Positions 1-10,800 of a stretch of 64,000 bases of DNA are shown in pieces. The stretch comes from Telopea speciosissima. Taxonomy: Eukaryota; Streptophyta; Magnoliopsida; Proteales; Proteaceae. The notes below the pieces were generated by a model. The model was given only the letters and a program-made list of their open reading frames with translations. It searched no databases and had not been told where the DNA came from. The DNA is taken from NCBI RefSeq assembly GCF_018873765.1, contig NC_057926.1:50769043-50833042 (forward strand), given 5' to 3'. Within the stretch, counting starts at the first letter, position 1; the number at the start of each line of letters is the position of its first letter. The position numbers and the translations under genes are program-made.

Positions 1-330
1 CAACCTGGCAGAGTCCACAACCCAAGTTCAATTCTTACTTTCCTGGTTATTGCTTTACATGCAATGACTATGGTCGTAGAAGTTCAGATTGCAAATATAA
101 TGTAGGGCCAAGGGGAAACTTTTGCCTTCATTGGGGCATTTTGTGGAATGCTTTGCATCTCACAAGTATGGGCACATTACAAGAAACTGTAGAAGGATGC
201 CTCCATATAAGCAGTGGCAAGGAAGAAGACATTATCATCATGGAAATAGACAGATTGACAGAACAAGAGAAATTCTGAGAGGCCACCATAGCCAAAGTCC
301 AAGTAGAAGAATTAAGCAGTGACTAAGCCT
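1..330 (+). pseudogene. Decayed retrotransposon gag fragment with two zinc knuckles
   Basis: Two CCHC-type zinc-knuckle signatures typical of LTR-retrotransposon Gag nucleocapsid can be read on the plus strand. The first, at 51-92, reads CFTCNDYGRRSSDC, with Arg where the His of CX2CX4HX4C should be. The second, at 149-190, reads CFASHKYGHITRNC, with Ser in place of the second Cys. They lie in different frames, so there is at least one frameshift between them, and both have lost a metal ligand. This is a dead element. The rest of the element to the left is outside the window. Family (Copia or Gypsy) cannot be told from the knuckles alone. Confidence 0.6.
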
Positions 331-884
331 GTGGGGAAAGAGGTCAGAGATGAGCAAACATATGTATCTATCCAGCTATTGCCCAGGGAGGTCCATAGTT
401 GCCTTTAAAGGAAATTGGGTGTGGGTAAACGTCCTAAGTATTGAATTGTGGTTAGGTGCCTACTAATAGTGAGAGCATGTTGTCATCAAGGATCGAGATC
501 TCAGTTTTGGTCAGGCTTGAAACCAAGACGTGGAAGATCTTGTTTCGAGGTTTCAATACTAGGTTTCGATCCTGGGACTCTTTGGGTTGAAACACAAGTT
601 CAAAACTTGGGTTTTGACCTTGGGTCTTGTTTTGTCCAGGCCCAGAACCGAGACAACTCGAAGATTTAGTCAGTTTCGACCGAGATTAGTTCCATGGTTG
701 TCATTATAATGGTTTTGCTCCCGTATGGACTCAGGAGGAGTTAATTCCTACGCCCTTCGGTGTTGTTGTCAAAGGGGAGAGACAATATGGGTGTTGTGAT
801 ATGCAGGTGAGAATTGGTGATGTGTTCGTGTTGAAGCAAGTTAGTGCAATATGTGTTGCATATGTGTTGTGCTGTCAACAATTC
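331..884. other. No gene seen; probably internal retrotransposon sequence
   Basis: Between the gag remnant and the polypurine tract I see no credible coding frame. The stretch at 500-690 is rich in repeated GTTTCGA/GGTTTTGACC-like words. By position it is probably decayed internal sequence of the LTR element whose 3' LTR follows. Confidence 0.35.
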
Positions 885-1738
885 CAGAGGGGGAGATTGT
901 TGGGCAAAGTGTTATGTATGTTGTCATTGTTGTCAACACGGTTTGTTGGTTCAACACACTCACCTAAGACTGGATGCATTGCTAATATGGTAGAATAAGA
1001 ATGGCTTGTACTGAAGAAGAGTATAAGCTTCAGTATAGCATGATTTTCAGAAAATCAGTTGAGTTTGACGCTAAATCATCTCTGTTCGACGTTAAATGAA
1101 GTGTTACTGATGTCGACAGCAATATTGTTGACGCATACTCGACATCGACTAATTGGTGAATAGAATGTGTTTCGCGTCAGTTCACATGTTTGAGACACCC
1201 GACATTGAAGATGCTTTGTTCTACATAGAAAGGACTCGAGTTGACATTTACAAAGGGTTGGTAGATATGCGCTTGATGTCAACAGAGTTGCATTGGACGT
1301 TGAACTGAATGAGCTTGACATCGAATGTAGCTACTTGTGGTTCATTGCTTTCAAGTCATTTTGGGCCACATATAAAAGGAAATGTTGTATATGAAAAACA
1401 AACAGAAAAACCCAACTCAAGAAAAAAGGAGAAGAGAGACTCTAAGGAGAGAAACCCTAGAAGACTTCCTCCAAGCCATTCATTGAAGCCATCTTGGATT
1501 GTTATGAGAAGGATTCTTTAAGCCTATTTGAGAAATTATAAAGGGTTGTAAGGAGAGAAAGATGAGGTGGAGAACAAACCTAAGGTTTGTGAGAAGACTC
1601 AACAAGCATTCAAGCCTTCTTCGAGTGATTGGTTGAAGTTATACATTCGAGGAGGAGAAAAAATTGAGTAGAAGAAATGGAAGAAGCAGCTTGGTTAAAT
1701 GTTGATTTTATCATCATTTGGTAACTAAACAACCTACA
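885..1738 (+). mobile_element. Polypurine tract and 3' LTR of a Copia-type element
   Basis: A purine tract (AGAGGGGGAGAT, about 885-897) is followed at once by TGTTGGGCAAAG, the usual junction of polypurine tract and 3' LTR in plant Copia elements. The LTR would run 898-1738, from TGTTGG to CCTACA, about 840 bp. A TATA-like ATATAAAAGG lies at 1370-1380, as expected for an LTR promoter. The right boundary is supported by a second, inverted copy of the LTR terminus at 2339-2376. The 5' LTR must lie left of the window, so identity between the two LTRs cannot be judged. Exact ends are inferred. Confidence 0.55.
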
Positions 1739-2376
1739 ATAGGCAAGGTGTTTGTTGAAATACCATTATCAACTATGTGCTTAGATTGGGGACATCTTTG
1801 TATGCCATTTTGATTGTAATTTTTAAGCTATCAAGTGGGTGCTTGATAGAGAGTTTGGTCCTCCTTTGTGGTGGGTGCTACTAAGGTTTAAAGTATTGGT
1901 AGCAGGTATCGTATCGGAAAGGTGATTTTAAGAGACGTATTGTATCGTATCGGAGAGAAGCAAGATACACTAAAGATACACATGAAAATGCTTAGGATTC
2001 ATGCAAAATACGGTTTTAAAGCATAAAACACTATTTTTAAGTAATATCATGTATAAAGAGGAGAAAAAATTATGACGAGACAAGTGCATTCAGTTGATTA
2101 TGTATAAAGGATGAAATTTCTTATTTGTACTAATACAAAAAAAGTCAATTTTTAGTAGGGGAAGATTTAGGGTTCAGATCCACACCTAATTGCCACAAAA
2201 AAAAAAAAAAAAAAAAAACCTAGTTTGATGCAATCATTTAGGTTGTTTTTCACTAACCTGGTGATCCATTACCAAAAACAACACTAAAAATCAATATTTG
2301 TGAAACAAATTCAAAGCTCTGATAAAAATCAATATTTGATTGTAGGTTGTTTAATTACCAAAAGATGATAAAATCA
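1703..2376. repeat. Inverted pair of LTR termini (38-bp arms)
   Basis: The 38 bases at 1703-1740 reappear as reverse complement at 2339-2376 with two mismatches. Both contain AACAACCTACAAT, the end of an LTR. The arms are therefore the 3' ends of two LTRs in opposite orientation facing each other, with about 600 bp between. The spacer has GTATCG-rich words near 1905-1960 and an A22 tract near 2199-2218, but no gene. Confidence 0.7.
2219..2376 (-). mobile_element. Copia 5' LTR end, primer-binding site and leader, minus strand
   Basis: Read on the minus strand, the LTR end ACCTACA (from 2376 to about 2343) is followed by TTTTTATCAGAGC at about 2327-2315. This resembles the plant Copia primer-binding site TGGTATCAGAGC, complementary to initiator tRNA-Met. 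A leader follows and then an ATG reading MDHQVSEKQPK before a stop, a plausible decayed gag start. The fragment ends near the A-rich tract at 2199-2218. It is a second Copia insertion, opposite in direction to the one at 885-1738. Confidence 0.5.
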
Positions 2377-2497
2377 GTGCTACTAGAGTCGTTTTTGCTA
2401 GTAGAAACAAGGAATCAAGTTGATTTTGCCAAAACAAAATTGATTACAATGCCTTATAGGAGCTCTTGGTAAGTGTTTTGAGTCATTGATTGAGTAA

Positions 2498-2682
2498 TGT
2501 TAATGGGTATAATGTGTCTAGGTTCGATGTTCCTTGTGTATGCCAAGGTGGAGCTGAGTCATCTCCACCTAGCATACCTTATTTGTTTCCCTAATGAAAT
2601 CTATAAATAAAGTGGGCTTCTATCCTCTAGAGACAAGACGAATGTTCAGATCGTACTCTAATATTCAACTTGGTATTAGAGC
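2498..2682 (+). mobile_element. Possible short Copia LTR with primer-binding site
   Basis: TTGGTATTAGAGC at 2670-2682 is one base from the canonical Copia primer-binding site. The 170 bases before it begin TGTTAATGGG and end ATTCA, and contain TATAAATAAAG near 2604, like a short LTR. No internal region follows: a different TIR-bounded element begins at about 2700. It is a fragment if real. LTR limits are inferred from the TG..CA ends only. Confidence 0.4.
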
Positions 2683-2699
2683 GCCAAAAACCTTAAAGC

Positions 2700-4093
2700 C
2701 GCTTGATAACCTTATGGGAAACAGTTGTTGGTGTTTTTCCATTCCGAGAAACGGGAGAACATCATAAAAAGCGCTTGAGAACGGAGTGTTTTTGTTGAGT
2801 GCTTTTGGGAGCATAAATCAAAATTTGCTATGGAAGACTTTTGACAGAACATGTTGGACATATCTGTTGTTTCTTGGCACAAAATTGAAAATTTGTTCCT
2901 GATAAATACTCTCCTCATATTCACGATACTCTCGCCTCTAAGCTCTCTCTCACCTCTCAACGCCTCTAACCTCTCTCTCACCTCTCATGCCTCTAGCCAT
3001 TGAAACCTTGCAACGGCAAGGTAGGTAGCGAGCATGAGCAGCAATGAGTGACCATTGCAGCCGCGAGTCTCCTAAGGCTAAGGGGATTGAGTTAATACCC
3101 TTCGTCTTCTCCGTCTCCGAAGCTTGTGAGTTTCGTTGTTGTGGGCGATTGGGATTTTGGGTGTAATGTGCGTTTGATTTAGGTAATATTCTTTTATCCT
3201 ATAAATTTACTTTATGATCTTCGATTCTCTCTAGGTTTAGCAAACTTTATTTGGTTCTTCTTTGATTGATTGATCGGATTCTACTTCTAGGGTTTCTATT
3301 CTCATCTGCTAGATTCAATAGATACAGTTTATTCGTTGAATGATTCGGGGTCCATTCAGGCTGGGTTTGAGATCTGTTTTATTCAAGCTTTTTGGTGAAC
3401 GAGCTTAGACAAGAGGAGGCGATGGTGGGTAGTGAGCATGAGCAGTTTCTGGAGCTTGGCGGCGAGTTTAGCGGCGATTGTTGATTAACAAGAGCCCAAC
3501 CCCAAAGAACAATCAGAAAGGCATCGATTACCTAGAAATTCTCAGTCCTTTGTTATCAGATTGAATCATGAGAAAGTATTTGAGTTCTGCGCTTCCTCCT
3601 ATATGGGTATTCACCCAGGAAGAAATTTGAACAGAAAATTTTTTTTGGGCAAGAAAAATAACATTACTTGTGTAAATGGAAGTGAATCTACAAGAAGCTG
3701 CACACGAATATAGATGGATTTTGTTTGCCATTTCCCGTGCCTATTGGTGCAAAATCTATCTTCAGACTTCAGAGAGAGTTTGAAGAGTTGGGGTCTGGTT
3801 TCTGTTGTTGTTGTTGAAGGGTTTGAGAGATGACGGTGGAGCGAGGAAGTTGGAGTGTAGGAGGGTGGTGGGTGTGTGTTTTGGGAGAGAAATGGGGCGA
3901 GCCAATGCCATTTTGGAGTTGGGAGAAGCAGGCAAGAGGATAAGAAATTGCAGAGGGAGTCTCTTGGGAACAAATTTTTAGTACAGGTTTACCAAGTGGG
4001 TCAAAAGCGGTTTCTCGGCATGGGTTTCGGAAAAACTGTTCTCTTGTTTCAAAGCACGATTTCAGCACGAAACAGCAGTAAGGTTATCAAGCG
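2700..4093. mobile_element. TIR-bounded non-autonomous DNA element, about 1.4 kb
   Basis: CGCTTGATAACCTTA at 2700-2714 is matched exactly in reverse complement at 4079-4093, and partial similarity continues inward (GAAACAG/GAAACGGG-like words). The flanks read ACCTTAAA on the left and ACTTAAAT on the right, which may be a blurred 7-8 bp target duplication. The interior (about 3000-4070) has no transposase that I recognise. It has exon-like, GC-richer stretches at 3000-3160 and 3780-4060, so capture of host sequence is possible. ORFs on both strands here give no recognisable protein. Confidence 0.45.
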
Positions 4094-4339
4094 GGTACTT
4101 AAATTTTTTCCTTTTGGTTTTCTTTCGCTACCGTTTCCAGTAGAGCCCCACCACCAATCTCAAGGCTCCTGCCTCATTGCGTGAGACACGGTTGACTGAA
4201 TATTCACAAACGTATGTCGTACCACATATGGCCCGCTACTAACAACCACTGACCAATGTTTTTTGTACCACCACTGCTGCCGCCTCCCATCACCAATCAC
4301 CGTCAGGCTCCAATGGCCTCTGCACCACTGCCGCTGCGC

Positions 4340-4680
4340 CTCATAGGGCCTTAGCCCTTTGTTCGCTGCACCACCAGGAGATCCATCCCCTCTCGCGATA
4401 GCCCTAGGGCCTCCCATACTCTGTCGACACCAACCAGGAGCCTCCCGCCCCTGTCTCACGTCACCCAGTGCCTCTCGTCCGTTGCTATTACCTGAGGCCT
4501 CTCGCCCCCTACCGTAGTCATCCAAGGGCCTTCCACCCCTTTGTTGAAGCCATCAAGGGACCTCCGCCCCCTGTTGTCATCTCTATGAGCTCTCCTCCCC
4601 CTTTGTTGTCACCACCAAGGGCCCTCCGCCTCTTGCCGTGCTTGACCTTGGTCTCTCCCAAGCCCTCGGTTTCATCCATT
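4340..4680. repeat. Degenerate minisatellite, unit about 31 bp
   Basis: A C- and T-rich unit of the general form GGGCCTCCxCCCC...TTGTTGxxACCAxCAAG recurs with starts near 4376, 4409, 4438, 4468, 4495, 4526, 4558, 4587 and 4617, that is every 27-33 bases. The period is not a multiple of three throughout and stops interrupt it, so the proline-rich ORFs over it are probably not genes. Local base composition is far richer in GC than the surroundings. Confidence 0.6.
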
Positions 4681-4875
4681 TACCTTGCTGCCCGTCCCGC
4701 TCTTTGCGGTATGTTGTCTCGCCTCTCGCGAATGATATGGTAGCCTCCACACTACTACTCCTTGTTATATATAGTTGTTTCAGTTCCATATCAATTTCTT
4801 TGTTGTGATTCTAACCCATGGCGGAGGATAGTGATGTTATGACTCTGCGAGAGACATTGGGGGTAGTGAGGTGAG

Positions 4876-4978
4876 CATAGTGGTCATGACGTCTAGGGGA
4901 CCCGAGGCGTTGGAGAGGGTTTAAAGGCAAGGCGACACCAACTAGCCTGGACACCTTGGCGAGGCCTTGACAACTATG
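4876..4978. mobile_element. hAT-like MITE, 103 bp, with 8-bp target duplication
   Basis: The element starts CATAGTGGTCATGACG and ends CCTTGACAACTATG, imperfect terminal inverted repeats of the family seen intact at 12322-12452. It is flanked by GAGGTGAG (4868-4875) and GAGATGAG (4979-4986), an 8-bp direct repeat with one mismatch. An 8-bp target duplication and CA..TG ends fit the hAT superfamily. It sits at the left edge of a Copia gag remnant. Confidence 0.75.
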
Positions 4979-4986
4979 GAGATGAG

Positions 4987-5400
4987 TCATGTTGGGACTC
5001 ACAACCATAACCTTTCTATGAAACCAGGTCCAACCAATTTGAATGGGACTAACTACCTTGCATGGTCGCGGACATGCCTTTTGACTATCTGTCAAAATCA
5101 TCTTTCAGGGTATTTAACTAGAGACACACCTGTGCCATCTAGTGGTACTGCTAAGATCATCTAGCTTGCTAATGATGCCTTGGTGATGTCCTTTCTCCTA
5201 AATTCCATGGAACCACAGATTAGTGCTTGCTTTGTTCTACTTAACACTGCACAAAACTATGGGATGCTGTCCAACAAACTTATGCTCAGACCAGCAACTA
5301 TGCTCAAATTTATGAGCTCTGTCGTAATGTTCAGGAAACCTCACAAGAGGATATGTCCCTTACCTCTTATTATGCTGCCATGACTGTACTCTGGCAGCCG
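4987..5400 (+). pseudogene. Decayed Copia gag fragment
   Basis: A frame from about 4987 reads LNGTNYLAWSR, the conserved start of the UBN2/Retrotran_gag family of Copia Gag proteins (substrate-like core LxGxNYxxWxR). It continues through CQNHLSGYL and, past an in-frame TAG at 5162-5164, into NDALVMSFLLNSMEPQIS. Frame breaks follow near 5250-5390. No integrase or reverse transcriptase follows, so this is a truncated, inactive copy. Confidence 0.7.
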
Positions 5401-6465
5401 TTGGATTTTTATCATCCTGTCCCCATGGTGTGTAGAGTTGACATTGCTACCTTTTCAAAAGAACAAGGAGTTGCGGTTGAGGAAGGCACAGCGACAGGTT
5501 GTCACGGCGGAGCAGGGCGGCAACAGTGGTAGGGGTGAGGAGCACTGACGGCGAGATAACAGCGGTGGCAATGAGTCAGCGACGGTGATGGTTAACAGTA
5601 GCGGTTAGTGACAGTGATGTGATGCCAGTTAGGGTTAGTGGAACATGGTGCTGGTTAGTCTACCATGTTAGACCTGAGAGGCCGGAGCCCCATGGGAGGT
5701 AAAGGAGAAACCCTACTGGCGACACAACATACCAAGTTTCATCAGAGAATGGGAGAATGATGTGACTCGTCATTAGTGACAGAGGCCCCTTTATTTATAA
5801 TAGAGATTACAAGAGAATTGATAGGGAAAGTATGGTGTCTATGACTCATTGTCCCTATCTGTAATGACTACAATGACTAGGCATAGTTATCTCTAATTCT
5901 CTAAAGAACTTTTCAGAGTACCTATCTTGATGCTCTTGGGAGTTGGGGCTGATCTGCATAAGGGGAAAAGATAAGGGGAAACCATTCTGCAGATTAGTAC
6001 CCCTAAAACTTGTTTATCTTGTTGAAATATAAGGATTATTAATATAATTGTAAAGTTTTACCTAATAAAGATTATCAAATTTTTTATTGACGCACTAGGA
6101 CAATCGCTTGGGTCTCTTCTTGCTCATGTGCACCTTACCATGATGATGGCATACCAGATTTGGCTACTCAGTGTCAATTTTTTATTGGTCAACAACTTTT
6201 CTGCATTGAAACGTTGATTCAAGCCAATGATGCCAATTGAGCTTATTTATCCCCCCCCCCTCCCCCAAACCAAAACAGAAAGAGGAAAGGATGCCGACAA
6301 GCTTGCCTTTTTCAAAGTTAATGCTTTGAATAATTTAGTTTATGGTCATGTAGATCATGGACATTTCGTTGATGAAAGAAAATTCAAATTACTGTTTCTT
6401 CACTTTTGAAATCCAGATTTCACTTCTTAGTGGCACTTTGACAGTTATAGGACAAAAAGTATAGT
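5401..6465. other. No gene; likely old LTR sequence
   Basis: 5480-5640 is rich in GGTGACGGCGG-like trinucleotide words. 5690-6070 has the look of minus-strand LTR sequence (TTTATTTATAATAG at about 5790) but no ends could be fixed. A CCCCCCCCCCTCCCCC tract lies at 6250-6266. No coding exon was recognised. Confidence 0.3.
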
Positions 6466-7475
6466 CCGAAATCTTGGTTGAAACCATAGAGATTTCGCGA
6501 AATGTTTCGTTTTCGACGAAGGTTGAAATGAAATTGGGTGCGAATTAGTAGGAATGTAGGGAGTTGGCTGAAATTTTGGCATTTCTGTTGAGATTTTGGG
6601 GCTCGGTATTGTTTTTGTGAAATGATAAAATCACATGTTTAAATACCATGTTTCGATTGAAATGGGTTGAAATTTCGACCCATTTCGATAGCTTTGTGCA
6701 TTTCGACTCTTAAGAGGGAGGAAAGTCCAGAAAACCCCAGAATTGGTATTTTTTGCCTTATCACCTACATTTCTTGGTGGGAATTAGTTGTTGGTGACTA
6801 GAACAATGCATATGCATTGATGATTCGAGCAAGATTCCAAGTTGTACTTGAGTACTTGTAAGTGTACTATTAAATGGAGTCTGAGAATACGATAATGAAC
6901 TCTGACCAAATTATCTACATTTCTTGGTGGAAAAAGGTGTTGTGGAGTATAAAAACGCATTTATATCAGCGATTTTCCGGATTTGTGCAAGATTCCAAGT
7001 TGTATTGACTACTTGTAAGTGTATTATTAGACCAACGCATTTTCTAGTGGTTTTGGGGCTCCGGAACTCTCTATGGTACTGACTTAGAGTTGGAGAAATA
7101 GCTGTACTCTGCTATGTGTAAGTGTACTATTAAATGGTTTTCCTCCATTCCTAATGCATATTTGAGTTTTCTTAATTGGATTTCTGCGTTAAGTACTAAG
7201 TTATTCATAGAATAGGTTATATTAGAGTAAATATACAGCAAGGTACGGCGTACATTAGCCCCCTAGGGTCCAAAATCAAACTACCATTTTGGATATGTTT
7301 TTTTACAATCTAAAGGTTCCAGTATGTTTAGAGATGCTTAATTAGGATTTCTTTGAAATTTTGGGCCAAAATATGTCCTTTTGTTTACCAAAATGGTCAA
7401 ACAAATCCAGAAGCTGAAATGTGCAACATTTCGGTCGAAAACTGAAATTTCGAACCCGACAAACAAGTGAAGGCT
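6466..7475. repeat. Dispersed repeat, copy A (ATTTCG-rich ends, about 1 kb)
   Basis: This stretch shares several blocks, in the same order and orientation, with 33295-34090: ACATTTCTTGGTGG, GTACTATTAAATGG-like words, the block around TATGTTTAGAGATGCTTAATTAGG (7326-7350), and TTTTGGGCCAAAA. Both copies begin in a region of GAAATTTCG/CGAAATTTC words, and copy A also ends in one (TTTCGGTCGAAAACTGAAATTTCG at about 7430-7455), suggesting loose terminal inverted repeats. No coding capacity was seen. It is probably a non-autonomous transposon of unknown superfamily. Confidence 0.6.
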
Positions 7476-7813
7476 ACTAGCATTTGATGTATCTGGATAA
7501 TAAGATGCAAAATAATCAAAGACTTGGAGTTAATGAGGTGGTTTGCCTAACGAACAATGGTAATAGGGCTGGATATCAAAATTGGCATTCCATAATTTTA
7601 ACCCATAGATACTGATTGCTAATTATTTGTGTACTTTCACTAATTATATGTATTATGACATTCTTTGTTAAATTTTTTATTCCATTGCTTTTTTTTAATT
7701 GAGTATGACTGTTGTATAAAATCAGGTCAACCTTTTTCATCGAATATTTTATTTTGAGTTCATCATTATTAGATTTTCTTATTTTGCCTTTCTTATTGAG
7801 ACTTTCTTTGCAG

Positions 7814-10800
7814 ATTATTTCTGCAAGCTAAAGATAGTAGATGAATCATGTCAAAGTTCTGGGATTACAGTTAATATTTTTGCTGAAAACATGGAGAAGC
7901 TGCCTCACATTGAATCCGATGGAGATATAATTCAGTTTTTTCACGTTGTGGTAGCCCCTGGAAGCACTTCCTGCCTTATCTTCTCTATAATCTTTCTATC
8001 TTTTTCCAAACATTATTCTATTGGATAACTATTTAGAAAATGAATCCTACTTCTAAGTTTCTCTCATAATTAAACAGATGTAGATGAGAGCCAATTTTAA
8101 ATTTACAAAGACTATTAGATTTTTGCACCGAAAGAGGACCTCGGCACAATAGTAGGGTTGCTCCATTGCGACCTAGTGGTTACTTGTTAAAGTTGGGAAA
8201 CAGCCTCTCCGCGAAACGAGGGTAAGGCTGCGTACATTATGACCCTCCCTAGAACCCAGTAATGGCGGGAGCATCGTGCACTGGCTACACCCTTTTTATT
8301 AAATTTTTGTCATTCAATTGTAGGAATTAATTTCGTAGTAAATATTCTATGATTCTACTTAAGTTTGAAATGTTAGACCAGTTATTCTTAATATCTTGTT
8401 TTGTATAGTTTCAGAAACTGTTAGATGTTAAATGGTGCTTTGTGGACTATGAACTGAAAGAGGAACACATTGAACATTTAAGGAGTCACCTACTGAACTT
8501 ATTCAAAGTTGATTAATTAAACTAAACTCAACGAAGCCTGTTCCCAACTATTTGGCTTCAGCTATGCCTTCTTTTTAGCCAATCTTTTCCCTTTAAGGCA
8601 ATCCCCTTCGTCAAGTCATGAAATGTGAAGTCTCTTTCACTGTCTCAACCCACATATTTTTGTTTCCCCTTGTCCTTATGGAGCCCTCGACATGAACTAT
8701 CCAATTTTTTGCACCTGAGTGGACCACCTATTAGGGCTACCCCTCAATTGTTTCACACTAGGTATGGACTATACTCAATTGCTTAAGAAAATAACTCAAG
8801 TGTTCATCTCCTTGGAAAGCAACCAAACTGATTCTTGATATTCTTGTGCATAAATCTTTGTTTAATTCGTCTCTCCCACAGTTTGGAGTATGCTCACGAT
8901 CTTGATCTCATAAAAATTTGTGCAATGCTGTCTCATTGGGTTTTAAATATGAACAGTAGCATAATTTATTTTATTCATCTTCCATTTTCTTAGCTCCATT
9001 GATCTGTTTAAACATAGAGTCAACCAAGATAAGCCATCATCTTTCATACCCTTTCAAATCACAATCAAAATTCAGAATCTGGTTCTTTCTGTCTTCATCT
9101 TTCCCGAAGTTTTAGCTTCAAATTTCTCATACCTTTGGTCATTCTTCTCATCATTGCCACTGATTTCTCCTAAATTTCTTCCAGCCCCCCTCTTTCTGTT
9201 GAAGTGATATTTATTTGTAATTACTGGAAATTTCCCCTTGACCTTTCTCTAATCTTGGTACCCTCCACTTTCAATATTGACCATAGTTATCAGGGCGACC
9301 CAAGGCGTTGGAGGGGCCTCTAGGCGACAAGGCGCTCGTGTAGGCATCATCTACACTCCTTAGGTGTGTATGTACTATATGACTATATGTAATATAGAAA
9401 ATGATAATTTATACAACAGCAAAGCCTTATCCCAACTAAATTGGGTCGACTAAATGAATCCCTGCTTTCCAATCAGCTCTATTTGAAGTCATATAAGATA
9501 AGAGGCCTAAGCTATGCATGTCGTCCCTCACCACCTATCCTAGGGTTATTTTAGTTCTTCCCTCGGCTCTTTTAGTTCCTTTAATCTGAATCAAATCACT
9601 CCTTTGCATTCTAGCATCCCAAGGCCTTTGTTGAACATGGCCATGCCACCTCAAACGACTCTCTCGAAGCATCTCACGTATTGGAGTTACTCCCAACTCA
9701 ACTCTAATATGGTCATTCTTTACTTTATCCTTCCTAGTTTTGTCATACATCCATCTCAAAATCCTCATTTTTGCTACACTTAGTTTATCTATATGACGCT
9801 TCTTAACTGCCCAACATTTTGGACCATACATCATAGCCCGTTGTATAAAATTTTCCTTTAAATTTTAAAGGTATATACCCTGATCATGCAGCACTCCAAA
9901 TGCATCTCACGCTGCACTCCAAACGCTCTTCAACCATCCTATTTTAATTCTTTGGGCAACATCATACTCTATATCACCTTCTTTATTTACGATTGAGCCT
10001 ATATATCTAAAATAATCACTTTGTGGAATCTGTCTCTAATCAATATTCACCACCTCATTAACCGTCCTAGTGTGGCTAAAGTTACACACCACATACTCTT
10101 CGTTCTACTTAAATTGAGACCTTTTGATTCCAAGGTTGATCTCCATAACTCCAACTTAGCGTTAATCCTTGTTTTTTTGTCTCATCTACCAAAACAATAT
10201 CATCAACAAAAAACATACACCAAGGATATAATTATGCTTATTTGCAACATAGACATCATATTTCAATGCAATATGATATAATTATGCTAGTAATGACGAA
10301 GCATACGCTCCATGTGGCCGACCCCATTTAGTTGGGATAAGGCTATGTTGTTGTTGTTTTATGTTAGTAATGGCCTAATATGAGAAAACCAAAATGTAAT
10401 AAAAAAAAAACATATGATATAATATAAGCATATTCATTTAAAAAAAAAAAAAAAAACAAAGCAATAATGATCCAAGTCTTTTGATTTTCCTCTCTATCTG
10501 TGCGGTCCCAAAGATTTCAATATCTGAAGTAGAAACAAGCAGGGGAAGGATTACGTAGTGTTGGGATTTGCTTCTAGGTTGTTTTCATGTCAAAACATGA
10601 GGATTCTTGTATTTCTATGGGGTTGAAGTTATAGCTTTGATTTTTTTTTTCGGGGGGTTTATTTTGATTTGGGTTAAGTTACTAGTGTAGGACATCTGAT
10701 AGTGCTATTTATAGTAAATCTGGTTTTACTATTCTTTGGCAAGTTTCTATTTCTGTGTCATAGAAACTTGCCAAAGAATAGTAAGGTTGCGCTATTGCTG

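Larger units (their letters stand above)
9282..10470. mobile_element. Large hAT-like element, right end lost, with two insertions
   Basis: Begins CATAGTTATCAGGGCG, the same terminal repeat as the MITE at 12322-12452, followed by GGCG/CTAGGCG-rich sequence and an AT-rich core (CTATATGTAATATA, ATGATATAATATAAGCATATTCAT). The core aligns with the copy at 27395-28125. Two other elements interrupt it: an RTE LINE fragment (9414-10225) and a 63-bp LINE/SINE tail (10296-10358). Similarity to the other copy stops at about 10463, so the right terminus is missing. Confidence 0.65.

Noticed and set aside
3611-4184. Overlapping ORFs on both strands, 65-120 codons, some with chloroplast-like Ser/Pro composition
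   Set aside because: They overlap each other in several frames, match no known protein, and lie inside a TIR-bounded element.
4160-4789. Pro- and Arg-rich ORFs on both strands
   Set aside because: They are produced by the GC-rich 31-bp minisatellite.
10021-10281. 86-codon plus-strand ORF
   Set aside because: It is the antisense shadow of the RTE LINE reverse transcriptase fragment on the minus strand.
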